Shown piece by piece: positions 11,893 through 24,297 of a DNA stretch of 64,000 bases. Numbering within the stretch: position 1 is the stretch's first letter; every line of letters starts with the position of its first letter. A program made the position numbers and the translations under genes. Under the pieces are notes generated by a model, which was not told the origin of the DNA, did not search any database, and was given only the letters and a program-made list of their open reading frames with translations. This DNA is from Pontederia crassipes (taxonomy: Eukaryota; Streptophyta; Magnoliopsida; Commelinales; Pontederiaceae), in assembly GCA_030549335.1 (NCBI GenBank), contig CM060194.1, positions 13,580,171-13,644,170 on the forward strand. Direction: 5' to 3'.

Positions 11893-12612
11893 CTAATTCT
11901 GACTGTTGCCGAGGCCATATTTGGCGAGAATATGCATCAGTTCACCTTTCAAAAGAGGCTGCAGGGAACGAAGTGAATTGTAAGTATTCAGCAAAAGGGA
12001 TCACACAGCATTGTTCACCTTGTCCCTCTGGTGAGAGCTGCACCTACCTTGGCTTGGAAATGGTTAGCCCCGGCCTCCAGGAACAGGTCTCTGTCGGATT
12101 GCTGGCTGTCTCCAGACAGTGCAATGATGGGCGTCATCACGCCCATCGACCGGAGCTGCCTCGTGGCCTGCAATGAGTTTAGTCCTAACATTAAGGCCCT
12201 CGTACTAACAACACCTGTTCCAGGCTCCAACTTCCTTGGAATCATCTGAATGCGATCATCCGAAGGAATTAATTCCTGGTTTGCGTACTCGTCGTAGACA
12301 TGCAACGTACCTCATGGCCGTCCATGACTGGCATTTGCTTATCCATCAGAATGAGGTCATACGTCCTGCCTCGCTTGATGAGCTCCACGGCCACCTCCCC
12401 GTTCTCTGCCTCTTCCAGCTCCACGTTCAGCTCCGTCATGAGCCTCCTCACTACCACCTGCATGCCAAAACTAACGCGTGATCACAAAACTCAGAGAACA
12501 AGGACCGTGAACACTTCAAATCAATACAGTGAACGAATACCCTGTTGATCTCGGCGTCCTCGACCAGGAGCACCACCCTTGGAGGACCACGGACGGGCGC
12601 CGGATTCGCCAT
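11893..12612 (-). CDS. Type-C response regulator-like receiver protein
   Basis: Encodes a stand-alone phosphorelay receiver domain with no output domain, of the kind that exchanges phosphate with histidine phosphotransfer proteins in cytokinin-type signalling. Exons on the minus strand are 12612-12541, 12457-12311, 12167-12048 and 11958-11893; all introns are phase 0 and GT-AG, giving 134 aa. The acidic pocket is E18-D19 (LLVEDAEINR), the phospho-acceptor is D63 (LILMDKQMPVMDG), the conserved Ser is S91 (IIALSGDS), and the conserved Lys-Pro pair K113-P114 is split across the last intron (NHFQAK / PLLKGEL). The LILMDK-MP core and short length resemble Arabidopsis ARR22/ARR24 rather than type-A or type-B regulators. 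An in-frame upstream ATG at 12702 would add 30 residues; the inner start fits the family better. A loose hybrid-kinase receiver is the alternative, but no kinase domain is nearby. Confidence 0.88.
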
Positions 12613-12742
12613 GAAGACGTAGGAGCTCAGCGGACGTTGCGTGCACTGGTGGCGCCCGTTGAGGTTTCTGGGACGTCTGAGAGGAGCACCTGGCCCGTCC
12701 ATTTAAATCCTCGCTCGATCTCTTTTGTTGAATACTTAATCG

Positions 12743-12754
12743 ATATATATATAT
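12743..12754 (-). promoter_or_regulatory. Possible TATA element of the receiver gene
   Basis: An alternating TA run lies about 131 bases upstream of the chosen start codon (12612), in the right place for a core promoter. In such AT-rich DNA it may be chance. Confidence 0.35.
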
Positions 12755-14244
12755 TCAATTTCAGTGACATTATTTTTTTCTCACATTTGCATATATTTAT
12801 TTGTGAACCTAGCCAAGGAAATTAAGCTGTGAATTGAGAATTGCAAACAACAAATTTATTTTTTTAAAACTATTTATTTATCTTTAAAACACATAAATAC
12901 TTGCTATTTATAGATAAAGATCATACAATTTTATCTCAAGATCTTTTATGTCCGGCCTCCTTTAGAACTTGGTATTTGGTAAAGAAACCTCCAGTGATTC
13001 TGATTGCAAGGAACTGACTATTTTTAACGGTTGAGATCTTACTTTCTATCATAAAGGTTAAAACTTTTACAATACAAATCAATGGTTAATACATAGAAAA
13101 ATAAACTAGAAATAGATATAGAACAACACAGAAAAATCACACGATGAGAAATAAGAAACGAAGTACGGATCCCCCTTTGGCACCAAGGGCCTTAAACAGT
13201 AATGTTCACTTTTTTTCTTTACTTAATTGCGAAATTGTTCATCATTGCTTTCTCCATTTCTATGTTTTCTTATACAGGTTTTTCTAGACTACAGCAATAT
13301 TGTGGAAGACCATTAAATACTGTCGTTCAGGTTTTGAATAAAAGGACAAATATCAATGGAAAAAAAATTTATGCAAATGGCAAAGGACTAAAATAAACGC
13401 ACTAGCAAAGTAGGGAAAAGTTAACCACTGGTCCAAAAACCAGGTCCAACCATCATATGCAGGATCAGATTTTGTCCTTATGAGTAATTAACTTGATTAT
13501 TGTATGAAAGGTCAAGGATTGTTGGATAAGATTCAGAATGGAATCAACATAAGAAGGAAGCGGTGCATCCAAAAGCAACAAGAGGTCTAAATAGAGAAAG
13601 ATTCAATGAAGAAACAACCAAGGAGACCATAAACATGGATCCAACAATGGAAGCTCAACCTTCAAATGCTGCAACCATCCATGTGCACAGTCAAATAAGA
13701 AAATTATATCAAAAAGGCACATGACTCTTCCTCAACATAATGAGCATATGGAGATTTCCAGCATCATCTAATTGCATGATTGAGATGTTAGTTTCTTCAG
13801 TTCAAGCTAACAAAGCCATCGGCTTAGTGTTTCCTTATCTAGAATCTCTTCATCACCTGTCTCTTTTTTACTTCGGAAAGGATTTACAAGACAACAGCTT
13901 CAAGTAAAGACCAAGTGAATCTTCTATGTACACCTGCTTCAAGTGCAACGGAAATGGATGACATTAGAACCTATTACACGACTCATAGATATTTGTTCTT
14001 TTTTTTTGAGAGGAAACTCATAGATATTACTTGTTAGTTAAATGGCTGAATTTCAACATCATTGCACTTACTTTTCAAAAAGTTATTGCAATTGTTTCAG
14101 CAATTGATATATCATATATATATTATTTACTTATAATATGATTATTGGATTATCAAATTAATTTATGATGAGCGTGTATACTATTTTTTTAAAAAAGCTT
14201 AATTTCATTATTGTATCTTTTATTAGCTATGCAACTAAATTATA
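12755..14244. other. Intergenic DNA, no gene seen
   Basis: Mixed-composition sequence with only short ORFs (for example 64 codons at 13202-13396) that match nothing I recognise. No transposon termini were resolved. The 16-bp repeat at 14229-14244 is the target-site duplication of the next element. Confidence 0.55.
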
Positions 14245-14511
14245 CAGCAACAACAACAACAAAGCCTTATCCCACTAGGTGGGATCGGCTACATGGATCA
14301 TACGACGCCATTCCGCTCTATTAGTAACCAAACCTTTCAGTATATTATTCACCAATAGATCTTGCTCTATTAGTTCGCCAAGTGTCCGCCTTGGCCTCCC
14401 TCTCCCTCTTTTAATCGGACTCCAGATTATTTGATCTACTCTTCTTACTGACGCATCTAATGGTCTTCTCTGAACAATTAGCAAAATAAATTATAATCTT
14501 CCAACCATCTA
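14245..14511 (-). mobile_element. 5'-truncated LINE-type retroposon with 16-bp TSD
   Basis: The 16-mer atgcaactaaattata flanks the insert exactly, at 14229-14244 and 14512-14527. On the minus strand the insert codes for a C-terminal piece (WSPIKRGRGRPRRTLGELI and later RMIHVADPT), a pattern common at the ends of plant retroposon reverse transcriptases, and ends in a TTG-repeat tail (ttgttgttgttgttgctg). The perfect duplication and short length indicate target-primed insertion of a truncated copy. Confidence 0.85.
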
Positions 14512-14527
14512 ATGCAACTAAATTATA

Positions 14528-15488
14528 ATAAATTCAAAATAAAGAAACGAATACACATTTTTTTCTCAACAATTAGCAATATCATGGCTAATATTGTTCA
14601 CAATTTAATATAAATCTTCCAACCAATTTTTCTCATGATTAGTGTAATTTTTTTCTCATTTCTTTAGCGCTAAGAATTAGACCAAATTATTTCATTCTTA
14701 ATTAATTTTAGAAAACAATTATACTTTATATTACAATCGTATATTAATTTCTTTGCTAATGAATTGCAATTTATATTACAATTGTATATTATACTTTATA
14801 TTACAATCGTATATTATTTACTATAAATATTTTCTCATTAATATAATAATGTTTTGAGCCTCCAAATATCTTGGGACAGCCTGAATATTTCCTAATCAGA
14901 TCTCAATCACGCATCAACTGTTATTACTAAAAGGTTATAAGATTTTTTATTTCAATCTTTTCATCCTGGGTTAGAGAGCAGATTAACTAACCTGAAAATT
15001 AAGGTGTTGTTTGATGCATCCATTCCGTCCAGCCGTTGCTTGAATATATTATGCCAGAAACGTATGCCACTTATACAGACAGCTTACCTACATGATTGTT
15101 CATGCACAGTACAAAGTTCTTTAAAATAGAAGATATTTGAGTAGGGAGATCATAGAATCTAAATCCAAGAGAGTTCTTTTTGTAACAATATAGCAGACAT
15201 TAAGAAAGCAGATATTTCCTATTAGAAAACGCACTAACACAAGACCAATTCAATGAATATAAGATATTTTTCTGATGTATGGACAGATCAACAATATTCC
15301 ATTGGGCATGCCTCAGAAAGAAAGAAGACAGAGTATGGCAAGTCATACTGAATTTCATTTATCATTCTCTTTTCAGATACATGACCAACTTCATGAATAT
15401 AATATTGGAGAAATGCATGTCCTTATTGGCAAGCATAATACCTTAACATGGCGAGGCAGCACTGCATATTGATCAACTTGTTTCCCAG
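14528..15488. other. AT-rich DNA with short internal repeats
   Basis: A phrase beginning tatattacaatcgtatatta recurs near 14730 and 14800. The part from about 15000 to 15488 is the 3' flank of the CRM gene. No separate gene is seen. Confidence 0.55.
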
Positions 15489-18400
15489 TTAACTATGGGA
15501 TCTCAATGCTTTATGCTCAGCATCCTCTGAATCTATTTTCGTATCTAACATTTCATCTTCAGAATCAGTTTCAATTTCTGTGAATTCTGTGTCATCAGAA
15601 TCACCAAAATTTTCATCATCCGAGAGATCTATGTCTAAATCATCACCACTTGAAGACAAACTTTCTTCATTATCGACACCACCAGTTATAACTTCACCAG
15701 ATGAACAGACACTCTCATCATTAGCAAAGACCGGCAATTCTTTATTCAATCTTTTGGGGTTTCTTCTATCGTCGCCATAAACCATATCCGCATTGCGGGT
15801 GTTTGGGTTGCCATAAAGAGCAACATGCCTATAATAAAGCTCAAGCTCTTTCTCTGCAATTGCAATGAAACGCCTTACAGTCTCAAGTGACTGTTCATAT
15901 TTGGATTTTTCAAGTGCCTGGTGCATCAAAGAACAACAGAGAATTCATTAAAAGAAAAAAAAAACAACTGCCCTCATCAAATGTTGCTGAGAGATCAAGC
16001 TAAGACAGAACATTATATGGAAAAGGAAATGTGTGCAAAAGAACCAGGTTTCTACTTTTTTTTTAAACGAAACCAGATTTCTACTGCTTACCTTTTTCTT
16101 GGATAATGTATCAATTGGTGACATAACTTCAGGTTGAACATAATTCTTTCCTCTGTAGAAAATTATTGTATCATTGCCAATAATATGGATTGGTATACCA
16201 CCACTCAATCTAGCAATGTCTTTGGCATATTCATGAACTTGTCCAGGTTTGCATGGCTTGCAGATAACCTTAACTGTTTCATGCTTTTTCCAATGCAAAT
16301 GCATGTTTAGAATTACACCTCCAAATATACCTCGCCTTCCAACTGGCACATAATTGGATTTTTTCTGGGACATCTTTTTCAAATAGAAGCGTTCCTCTCC
16401 TGTCAAGTCTTCTGGCTTGACTTCAGGCCCCTGAAGTTTGGGGACTTCATATCTCTTGAGCTTCTCAACAAGCAAGGCTTCCTTAATCTTGGCCTGCATT
16501 TCTAACAGATTGATATTACTTGTATGTAATGTTATATCAAGCATCATCTTTATCTTCTCTCTCAAAAAGATGTTAGATCAAACATATTGAATGCACCATA
16601 TGTCATCAACATCCAAAAGTCATTCCTTCAGGCAATCGTATGCTAAGCAAGCAAGGAACGTTTTTTTTTTTTCAGAGAAAAGACATGAATTCCACCATAA
16701 GGACCACTAAAGCCAAGGACCACCAAAGAGATCCAAAAGTTATGGATTTGAGATGATTTTTTTTTTAGGAGAAAAAAGATTTTATATGATTGGTCAGACG
16801 TAATTAGAATGGATGAGTTAATACTATAACACATCAAACAAAATTATGCAAGACTGAAACTTGATAGTTGGAATATCATATCAAATGGATTGATATAATG
16901 ACTATGTTTCATCAGTAGGCTTGATGCCTCAAAGGAATATTTATGTTTGGTCCTTTTTTGAAGATTTCATGTTAGGTTTTTAGTGGAAATTCTGGACCTA
17001 ATCCATAGTAAATGTTAGTGAAAATATCTTATCAAGCTTCAAAGCTAATTGGAAGTTTGTGGATTTTCACTGATACGTCTCCCACATTCTGCAATCCACA
17101 TATCAAAGTATCAAACCAAAAACAAAAAGAAGAATTCAAAGGGAAGATACAAGGTTTTTAACTATTTCTTCCATAGAGGGATGACCGGTGTGGGCTCTTG
17201 TCATCTGTTTTGAATGCCTGTTTTTGTCTAGCGTGGGTTGCAAGAGCATTGTGTTCAACTCTGCATGGAATCAGGGGCCATCTTTGATATTAAGTGGTGT
17301 CTTAGAGTGGTGTTTTTGCTGTCTTTTTGTTCATGGCCCGGAAGTTTATTGGCCTTTCTACCAAACTTTTTGTAATCTCTACTATTATTAATGGAACTTT
17401 TGGATGACTACCTTCTTGATAGTCGTCCTTTCTCGTTTCAAAAAAAAAATTCCATAGAAGACATCTGCTTTTTGTCATAATTAAAAAAAGTCAATATAGA
17501 ATAAACCGAAGTCATGGATAAGTTATGATAATCAGTGTTTTTTTTAGTTTACTTCATCAATTTTCCTCACTCAAAACTGAAGTAATGCATAAGTTATAAT
17601 AATTGGCTAAGGAGAAAATCCGGAAAGGGAAAATGCTCATCTAGATATTTTACCATCATTCGAGAACAATATCATATATTGACACTTTAGACAGAAACAC
17701 CCAATCAAACACCATAATGACAAAATTGAGCAACAGAGATAAATATTTTGTAAATGTTTAATGATGAACATCTCGTAAAATTGCTTTAAGAAATATATGA
17801 ATTCAAGTGCATTTATCACCAAAGTACGAGTCAGGTGCATTTATGAACTAGTATCAAACTGATCAGTGAAACATACCGGAAGAAACAAAATTAAGAGAAA
17901 AGAAATGGCGAGCAAGGCTGTGAATAAACATTTACTCTCCTAGCATCATCATTAAAAAAAATGTCCAATGACAAACTGAGCTCACCTAAAACACCTAAAA
18001 TTCGGAATTTTTCAACTACTACGACCTTCGTCACACAGGTTTCCGGCATAAAAATGTAATCTTTAGCGAAAACAAGAAAAATAAGGGAACAATGAAATAG
18101 AAGAACAGCGCAAAGTTACGGTGTCGTTTGTCACCTTTTCTATCTTGTACTTGATCCGAGCCTCAGCACTGGGGAACCGGTCCTTCTTCTTCTTCCCCTT
18201 AGGGCCAATCTTTCTAGGGTCTTTCTTGTTGGCTTCTCTTCGCTTCCTCTTCTCCCGCTTCCGCTGGAGCTTGAGGCGCTTCTTCGTCCGGTACTTTTCT
18301 TTCTTTGGTTGATCGATCTCGTGGGTTTCGAACCTCGGCTTCCCTTCCTCTGAGATGACAAGATTAACCGATCCATAGCTCAAAGTCCTTGCATTCGACC

Positions 18401-18621
18401 ACCAATTCGCACCCGATTCCGAGGCGAGAATTCGAGACCTAATCTGAGAGAATCCAATCAGAAATAAAAACGAGAAAGAAAAGTAGGTATGAAGGGGTTG
18501 CGTTTCAGGGTCACCTGAGAGGGATTGGAAAAGGAGAAGGAAGACGAGGGCAATGGAGAAGACTAGGACGGGACGACAATTTCTCGAGAAGTCTCCGAAC
18601 GAAGAGAACGCGGTTTCCCAT
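15489..18621 (-). CDS. Single-CRM-domain RNA-binding protein, four exons
   Basis: Encodes a CRM (CRS1-YhbY) domain protein, a family that binds RNA in plastid or mitochondrial intron splicing and ribosome maturation. Proposed exons on the minus strand are 18621-18515, 18438-18135, 16493-16092 and 15917-15489, giving 413 aa. Residues 1-40 are Arg/Leu/Ser-rich without acids at the very start, as in organelle targeting peptides. A strongly basic stretch (about 79-122) precedes the CRM domain (about 165-262). That domain shows the GRRGIFGGV loop at 189-197, HLHWKKHETVKV, and IFYRGKNYVQPEVMSPIDTL. A conserved helix follows (FIAIAEKELELYYRHVALY), then an Asp/Glu/Ser-rich tail. The order resembles Arabidopsis At3g25440-type proteins with one CRM domain. 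The first splice is inferred: the frame joins only if the second of two AGs (CAGATTAG) is the acceptor. The large intron carries a retroposon. Confidence 0.88.
17178..17449 (+). mobile_element. Poly(A) retroposon in CRM gene intron
   Basis: A 272-bp insert starting gggatgaccggtgtgggctc ends in a run of ten A and is flanked by ttccataga at 17169-17177 and 17450-17458. The 3' part (ttttgtaatctctactatt, then ctcgtttcaaaa) resembles plant LINE tails, so it is a SINE or a truncated LINE. It lies antisense in the 1.6-kb second intron of the CRM gene and leaves the splice sites intact. Confidence 0.8.
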
Positions 18622-19769
18622 TACGGCGCCTCCAATGGACCTTACAGGACGGGGAGAATCGCCGGTCGCCGGCGGCTTCGAGGACGATTTGCCGGAGGGG
18701 TCAAAGAGGGTGCGGGTTTAGTGAAGAGGGGTTTGCAGTTCGTAGCATCGTCTATTTTTTTCCCCTCGATAAAGTAATAAAATCTACTAAAAAGTATATT
18801 GTAAAAAATCTGAATAATTTTGAATAATAAAAAACGATTATTATATTTTGAACCTGTTATTATATTTTGAAGACATGATTATTTAAATTAAATAATAGTT
18901 GTAGCAATTTAATGAAAATTATTAAAATATTTCTTTAAAGCAATGTAGGTACACTGTACACTCATGTATTATAGCTTGAAAAATGCACGTTACTTACTTT
19001 AGCATTAATAAATTTAGTTTGACTGAGAATATAACAACAGACACAAACAGATAAAAAAAAAGGAACAACAACGATAGGAACTCGACGGATAGCAGTGAGA
19101 ATTTTATCCATATCCCAACCAAAGTAAAGATATCAAGAGTGGATAGAATCCATAAATCAGGGTGGATAAATTTTATCTAATTACTTACATTAGAGAGAAG
19201 AGTTTTAATCGATTAAACAAAACTCTGCCTTACCCCTCTTTCTCCCAAAACCTCACGAGACCTCTTTCTGCTAGATTTCTGGAGCATCTAGTAACATCTA
19301 AGGAGTCGATTGCTAGGCATCAACGATCGATTCTTTCCTTCTCTCGTGCATGTCCTTTGTATCGCAATCTATAGAGAGATGCTGAACCTTCTTGGTCTGA
19401 TTTCAGGTGGGGAACGAGAGGAAGAAAAGAGGGAAAACATGAGGCATGTTCAATAAGATTTTTAATGAGTCAAGGCAAGGAGTAATCGCAAACAAAAGTG
19501 AGTGAATCGAAATCACCTTGCATGACTCTTGAATAGATTCAAATTCTGCCCCAAATAAATTCTATAATGAAGAAGACAAGAAGAAGTCCCAAAGTTTTGA
19601 ATTGATTGTTTTGATTTCTTGATTGCTTTGATTTCTTGATGAATTTCATTTACGTTTTGATCTCTGTAGTTATGTTACTGTTTGATTGATTGCTGAGATG
19701 TAGAAACTTATTTAGGACGAGATTATACTAAAAGTTTTAAGGAAATTTTGAGTTTGGAAATCCATCATG
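18622..19769. other. Intergenic DNA upstream of CRM gene
   Basis: The first 150 bases are moderately GC-rich and likely contain the CRM gene leader and promoter; no TATA box stands out. The rest is AT-rich, with a plus-strand ORF of 70 codons at 19162-19374 that I do not recognise. Confidence 0.5.
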
Positions 19770-20005
19770 ACGTATGCATTGCCAACAACCGATCGATCGG
19801 CCCATGTGCATTGCCAACAACCGGTCGATCGATTAATTGAATCCACAGCCGACTTGCATGAACCTACCGGTCGACCGATATACCAGTCTTACCCGTCGAC
19901 CAATCGACTGATATACTATCTTACTAGCCGACTGATCGATCGTTCAATAGAACGGATCAACCGATCATCCGATCGATCGTTCCCACAGAACCGGTCGACC
20001 GATTC
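19770..20005. repeat. Cluster of GATC/TCGA palindromes
   Basis: About ten short sites of the types cgatcgatcg and cggtcgaccg fall within 235 bp. They include a perfect 12-nt palindrome (ccgatcgatcgg, 19789-19800) and two copies of cggtcgaccg (19868-19877 and 19992-20001). The phrase gcattgccaacaaccg appears twice at the left. The repeats keep an 80-codon frame open at 19767-20009, which I do not regard as a gene. Confidence 0.75.
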
Positions 20006-20009
20006 CTAA

Positions 20010-23000
20010 CAATTTATTTTTGTCAAATTATCAACTAATCCATTCCCGTTTCGGAATGACTCTATTTTCTGCCCTCGCTGAGATCCACCCTTGATTTTTG
20101 GATCAATTCTTTTACTGATTTATTGCTCATCGATTTTATTGCCTCTGTTATAAGAAGAACAAAGAATGACAAGTTACTAAAAGTGATTAATAAGTTAAGA
20201 TGAAAGATAATAAATGGGTTGTCAGTCGAAGCCAAGTGTTTCATGATAATGGTCGCTCTCTTGGTCATGGTTTGATCATCCATTGACCCGCACAAGACTG
20301 TATCATTTGCTCGGTATATCCCAAGAACTAAAAGCATCTAAGTCACCCTGATTTTCTAAAAGTGAACCAAGATTAACAAGCAAGGGTAAGATAAGTCAAG
20401 TTATTGTTATGAATTATCAAGCATGTTCATGATTACAAGTTTCTAAGCATCATTTGATTCTATTGATTTATAATATCTTCTGATTCATCTCTTATTATGA
20501 TTTATGATGCTACCATGTTATCCTTTTCACGTTCAAGTTAAGTATGACTTTTTACCTCTGATTATTTTATTCATGTTATGCATTGTATATCATGTGATTC
20601 TCCACTAGGCTGTAAAGCTTATGGGAGGACATTCTCCTCTGTGATTGATTTCCACAAGACCAGGTCAGTGATGAGGTGGAACCATTCTTTGACTGCTCTG
20701 CTCCTCAAGGAGACTTATAGAAAGGAGTAGGTGTGTTGCGATAAGAAAACACATGAACCACAAGGCTTATTAGATTCCTTATTAAGTTTCTTTTCCTTTC
20801 ACTTTTATAAATTTATGATGTAGAACCTTATTATATTCCTTAGAGATGATGTAGCAACTTTTTAGTCTTTCGCAATTAAAGTAATTCTTTTCTTTATTTC
20901 TCCTATTGTTCTTTCTTCCCCTGACATGTCTCGATTATTGACTGAGATATGGTCAATATGATGGTCAAAATCATAGCGACCATAACATCTCCAGGTTGGT
21001 CTTCGCCACGTGACAGGGGTCGATTTGGGAGCGTTATAGAGAAAATCTAATTTTTTTTCACCTATCTGTTCTCTCTCTAAGGGTTTGTTTGATTCAAAAG
21101 GTAAATAAATGGAAAAAGAAAATAATATGAAGGAACTACATAGAACGAAAGTTTTATTTGATTGACATTATTAATAAAAAATAAAATAAATATTAAATGA
21201 GAATTTTATTTAGACGATTTTATATGTATATATACTTGTATGTTTAATTTTTATAATTAAAGATGAAAAGACATGTTAAATATTTTAATATGTCTTTCTT
21301 CTTCGTTTTAATTGGGTGAAAAAAATGAAATATTGAAAGAAAAATGAAAAGAAAATGATAAGACCTTTTCCTCCTTTTCCTTTTAATTTAAATTGAAACA
21401 ATCATCGTTCCTCTCTCTCTCTCTCTCTTAAGATTATAAATTGAAATCCCATTTATCCGGAACCTTTTGAATAATTTCAAGTATAAGACAAGGCATAGTA
21501 CAAGAAAAATCAGGTCAATAATTTTTTACTTGAGAAAAAATGGGAGGACGAAAGAATGGTTGGAAAAAAATTAATAAAAAAGTTTAGATCTAAATATGGT
21601 GGATTTATTTCATTTGATTTGAATAAATTTTTGCAAGTGTAATCAAAATTTATCCTCTTTTTTTAATTTATTTTCAAATTTTAGTTTGCAAAGAGATTGT
21701 CCATCAACTTTAACTTATTTCACCAAAATTTTTTAACTTGCAATAATTCATTTCCCGATTGTCCAGTGTACATAGACACCATATAATTGTCTCTCTCTCC
21801 TCTATGTGTATGTTTAATCACCCGACAAAATATCATATTTTTTGTCTCCTCGACTTGTGTGTCCATCCCATTATGTTTTAATTTATGTCCGGCATAATTC
21901 ACATATATTTTGCCCCTTTCTCTCTTCATGATTGTCATTTTTCCTTTTCATGCTCGCTAGTCATTGTCGTCATCATTTGCTACTCATCAGTTGTCGTCGT
22001 CAAATGGACATCGTCCTACTCATTCGCTACTCGTTATCGCCTCCTACTAACGTTCATCTTTTGTGCTTTTTTTAAGATTTGAAATCTCTCACCTTCTAGA
22101 GTCGTAATCTTGCTTCATGTGAGTTCTTATCTTTAAAACTCTAATTTCTTTTATGTCATCAAACGAGAAATACTAATGCCAATTTGCCTCACAAAATGCC
22201 ATCGTGGAAAGTCGTAAGAAGGTGCGACTACAAAGAAGAAACAATTATTAGACCTCTTGGACGGAACCTAATCCTTTTTGTATGTTTTACGACTCACGAA
22301 ATTTTGGGGTCAGCGAAATCATTTTTCTTTATTTTGTAATAAAGTACATATATTTGATTTATGTGTATTTTTAGATGATTCAATCATGTGATTATTTGAT
22401 TGACTCGATCTACTTGTTGTTGCAAGAAGCAAGATGATAATCAATAGATTGTTGTGGAAGATTAACAAACTAGACTATGCAATGGACAAAAAAAGGAAAG
22501 GAACCTATTATTGGAGGTAGAGATAGACGAAAATTGAAAAACAAAATTGAAGTGGAGAAGGAAAATTGGACAAAAATTAAAAAATAAAAAATAAAGTGAA
22601 GGAAAATTGTCACCAAATTTTGAAAAATATGTTTGTATTTTGTTTACTTAACCTTATTTTGTATACACTTTTGTAGAGAGAATTAACAAACAACATGTGA
22701 TTTGTATCTGACGACTCTTATGTGGACATAATGGATGAATTAAAATGTAATAAGTGGTATGTTATCAATGACAATTTTATCTTTCAAAATTTCACACATA
22801 CAAATAGTCAACAATATGTGTTCCTTGAAAATGTTTTATCTATTTGAATGTGGTTGCCAAGGTAGAATAAATATATGATCCTTACATGATCCTCCAACTT
22901 TTTCTAAAATATGTAGGTGCCCTCTAATATTTAAGGATCCTCTGACTTTTAGCATAAAAGTTTTATTATCCTCCAATTTTGTAGAAAATGTTTAACAATC

Positions 23001-23559
23001 CTCAAACTTTAGTACTTTAGTGTCATAACCGTCATTATTTTGTTGCAATACACAAGTCAATACAAATAATTAACGACACCCATATATAACACTACAAAAA
23101 TTAGCCTTGTATTTTACTGTGATAGCCTTAACTTTCCATGCAGTTATTCTATGAATGGAATAAGATATAACCCTCTTTCACTTGGTCAAGTGAGCCATTC
23201 CATTTCAGGCCACTACGAAAGTTACCTAATTTTCTAGCAAACCTTTTTAGAGTCAAATAAAATTTTTGAAGACATTTGGACTTCAGGAGTATGTTGGTTG
23301 CAACTCAAATACTATCTTATGGATTACACAAATTACTTGAAGATGACATAATCCTCCATCCACATTATTTATAGCATAAAGCAACCACCTTCTTGTTGTC
23401 ATTCTTCTAGAAGATAATTTGAAACATATTTTTATCCCGTGCTTTCCCCTCTATCATGCTTAGATCTTATCATTTTCATACAAAAGTATTGCAACTACAA
23501 TAGAAAGAAATGAATGTACACTAACCAATTAAGATAATAATAACAAAAGATAAATGCAA
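20010..23559. other. Long AT-rich region without a recognised gene
   Basis: Only short, unrecognised ORFs are present (91 codons at 20337-20062 minus; 72 codons at 21938-21720 minus). A CT microsatellite lies at about 21412-21428. Between 22870 and 23040 there are several phrases like atcctccaacttt that resemble the ends of the long-TIR elements further right, but no pair of ends was found. The stretch at 20940-21050 (gaccataacatc ... ggtcgatttggg) looks like an LTR fragment, without proof. Confidence 0.5.
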
Positions 23560-23725
23560 GGGAAAAATTTCACCAAATACCTTTCAACTTTGATGCTTTT
23601 CTAGCACTACCCTCCAATTTTACTTTGTAACAATATCATCCTTCATCTTTTAACCTATTTCATCAAATGCCCTTTTCATCGGTGATTGACCATTTTTCAG
23701 TCATGCTGCTAACATGGCATCTACA

Positions 23726-24297
23726 CCAATGTTGTCAAGCTCGAGAGTTCAAGTAAACTCGTAGCGTAGAGTCGAATCATAAATTCATAGAGTTTATGTA
23801 CCAAATAAGTTTAATTATTTAAGTAATTATTTTAAACTTACAAACACATATCGATCATCCATAAATCATAAACAACTAATAAATTGTACTAATATGAAAG
23901 TAATCAAAACAAGCACTAATGTTAACTACCTATTAACGATTATGTTTATTAAGATCGAAAGCTTATAAAACATAAAAATAAGTAAATTAGTCATAGTATA
24001 ACTTCTAATAACCACACTAATTTCATTTTTAATTGCAAATACATTAATCAAATAAAACATATAAGATTTTACAAATAATTTATTGTATGACATAAATAAT
24101 TATGTGTAATAGTATAGAATCGTATAAAATCGTATAGACTCTATAAGAGTTTATAAGATTCTATGAAATTTTTTAAATTAATATTTGTGTAAAATCTAAG
24201 AGTCTAAGTTATTTAACAGTTTATATCGATTTGATTCGTTTTACTTACCTAAACTCGTACGAGTTTAAGAGTTTGATTCGAGAGTTTAATAACATTG
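23726..24297. mobile_element. Small TIR element inside the left outer arm
   Basis: The ends caatgttgtcaagctcgag and, reverse-complemented, caatgttattaaactctcg form imperfect inverted repeats. The sequence between them has no counterpart in the otherwise matching right arm of the outer element, which supports a separate insertion. Family and target-site duplication are unresolved. Confidence 0.5.

Noticed and set aside
9675-18621. A functional gene cluster of fructokinase, receiver protein and CRM protein
   Set aside because: They share a strand but have separate promoters, kilobase gaps and unrelated functions; plant genes of this kind are not organised in operons.
20062-20337. 91-codon minus-strand ORF with hydrophobic stretches
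   Set aside because: No family, promoter or splice sites were recognised and the composition is that of random AT-rich DNA.
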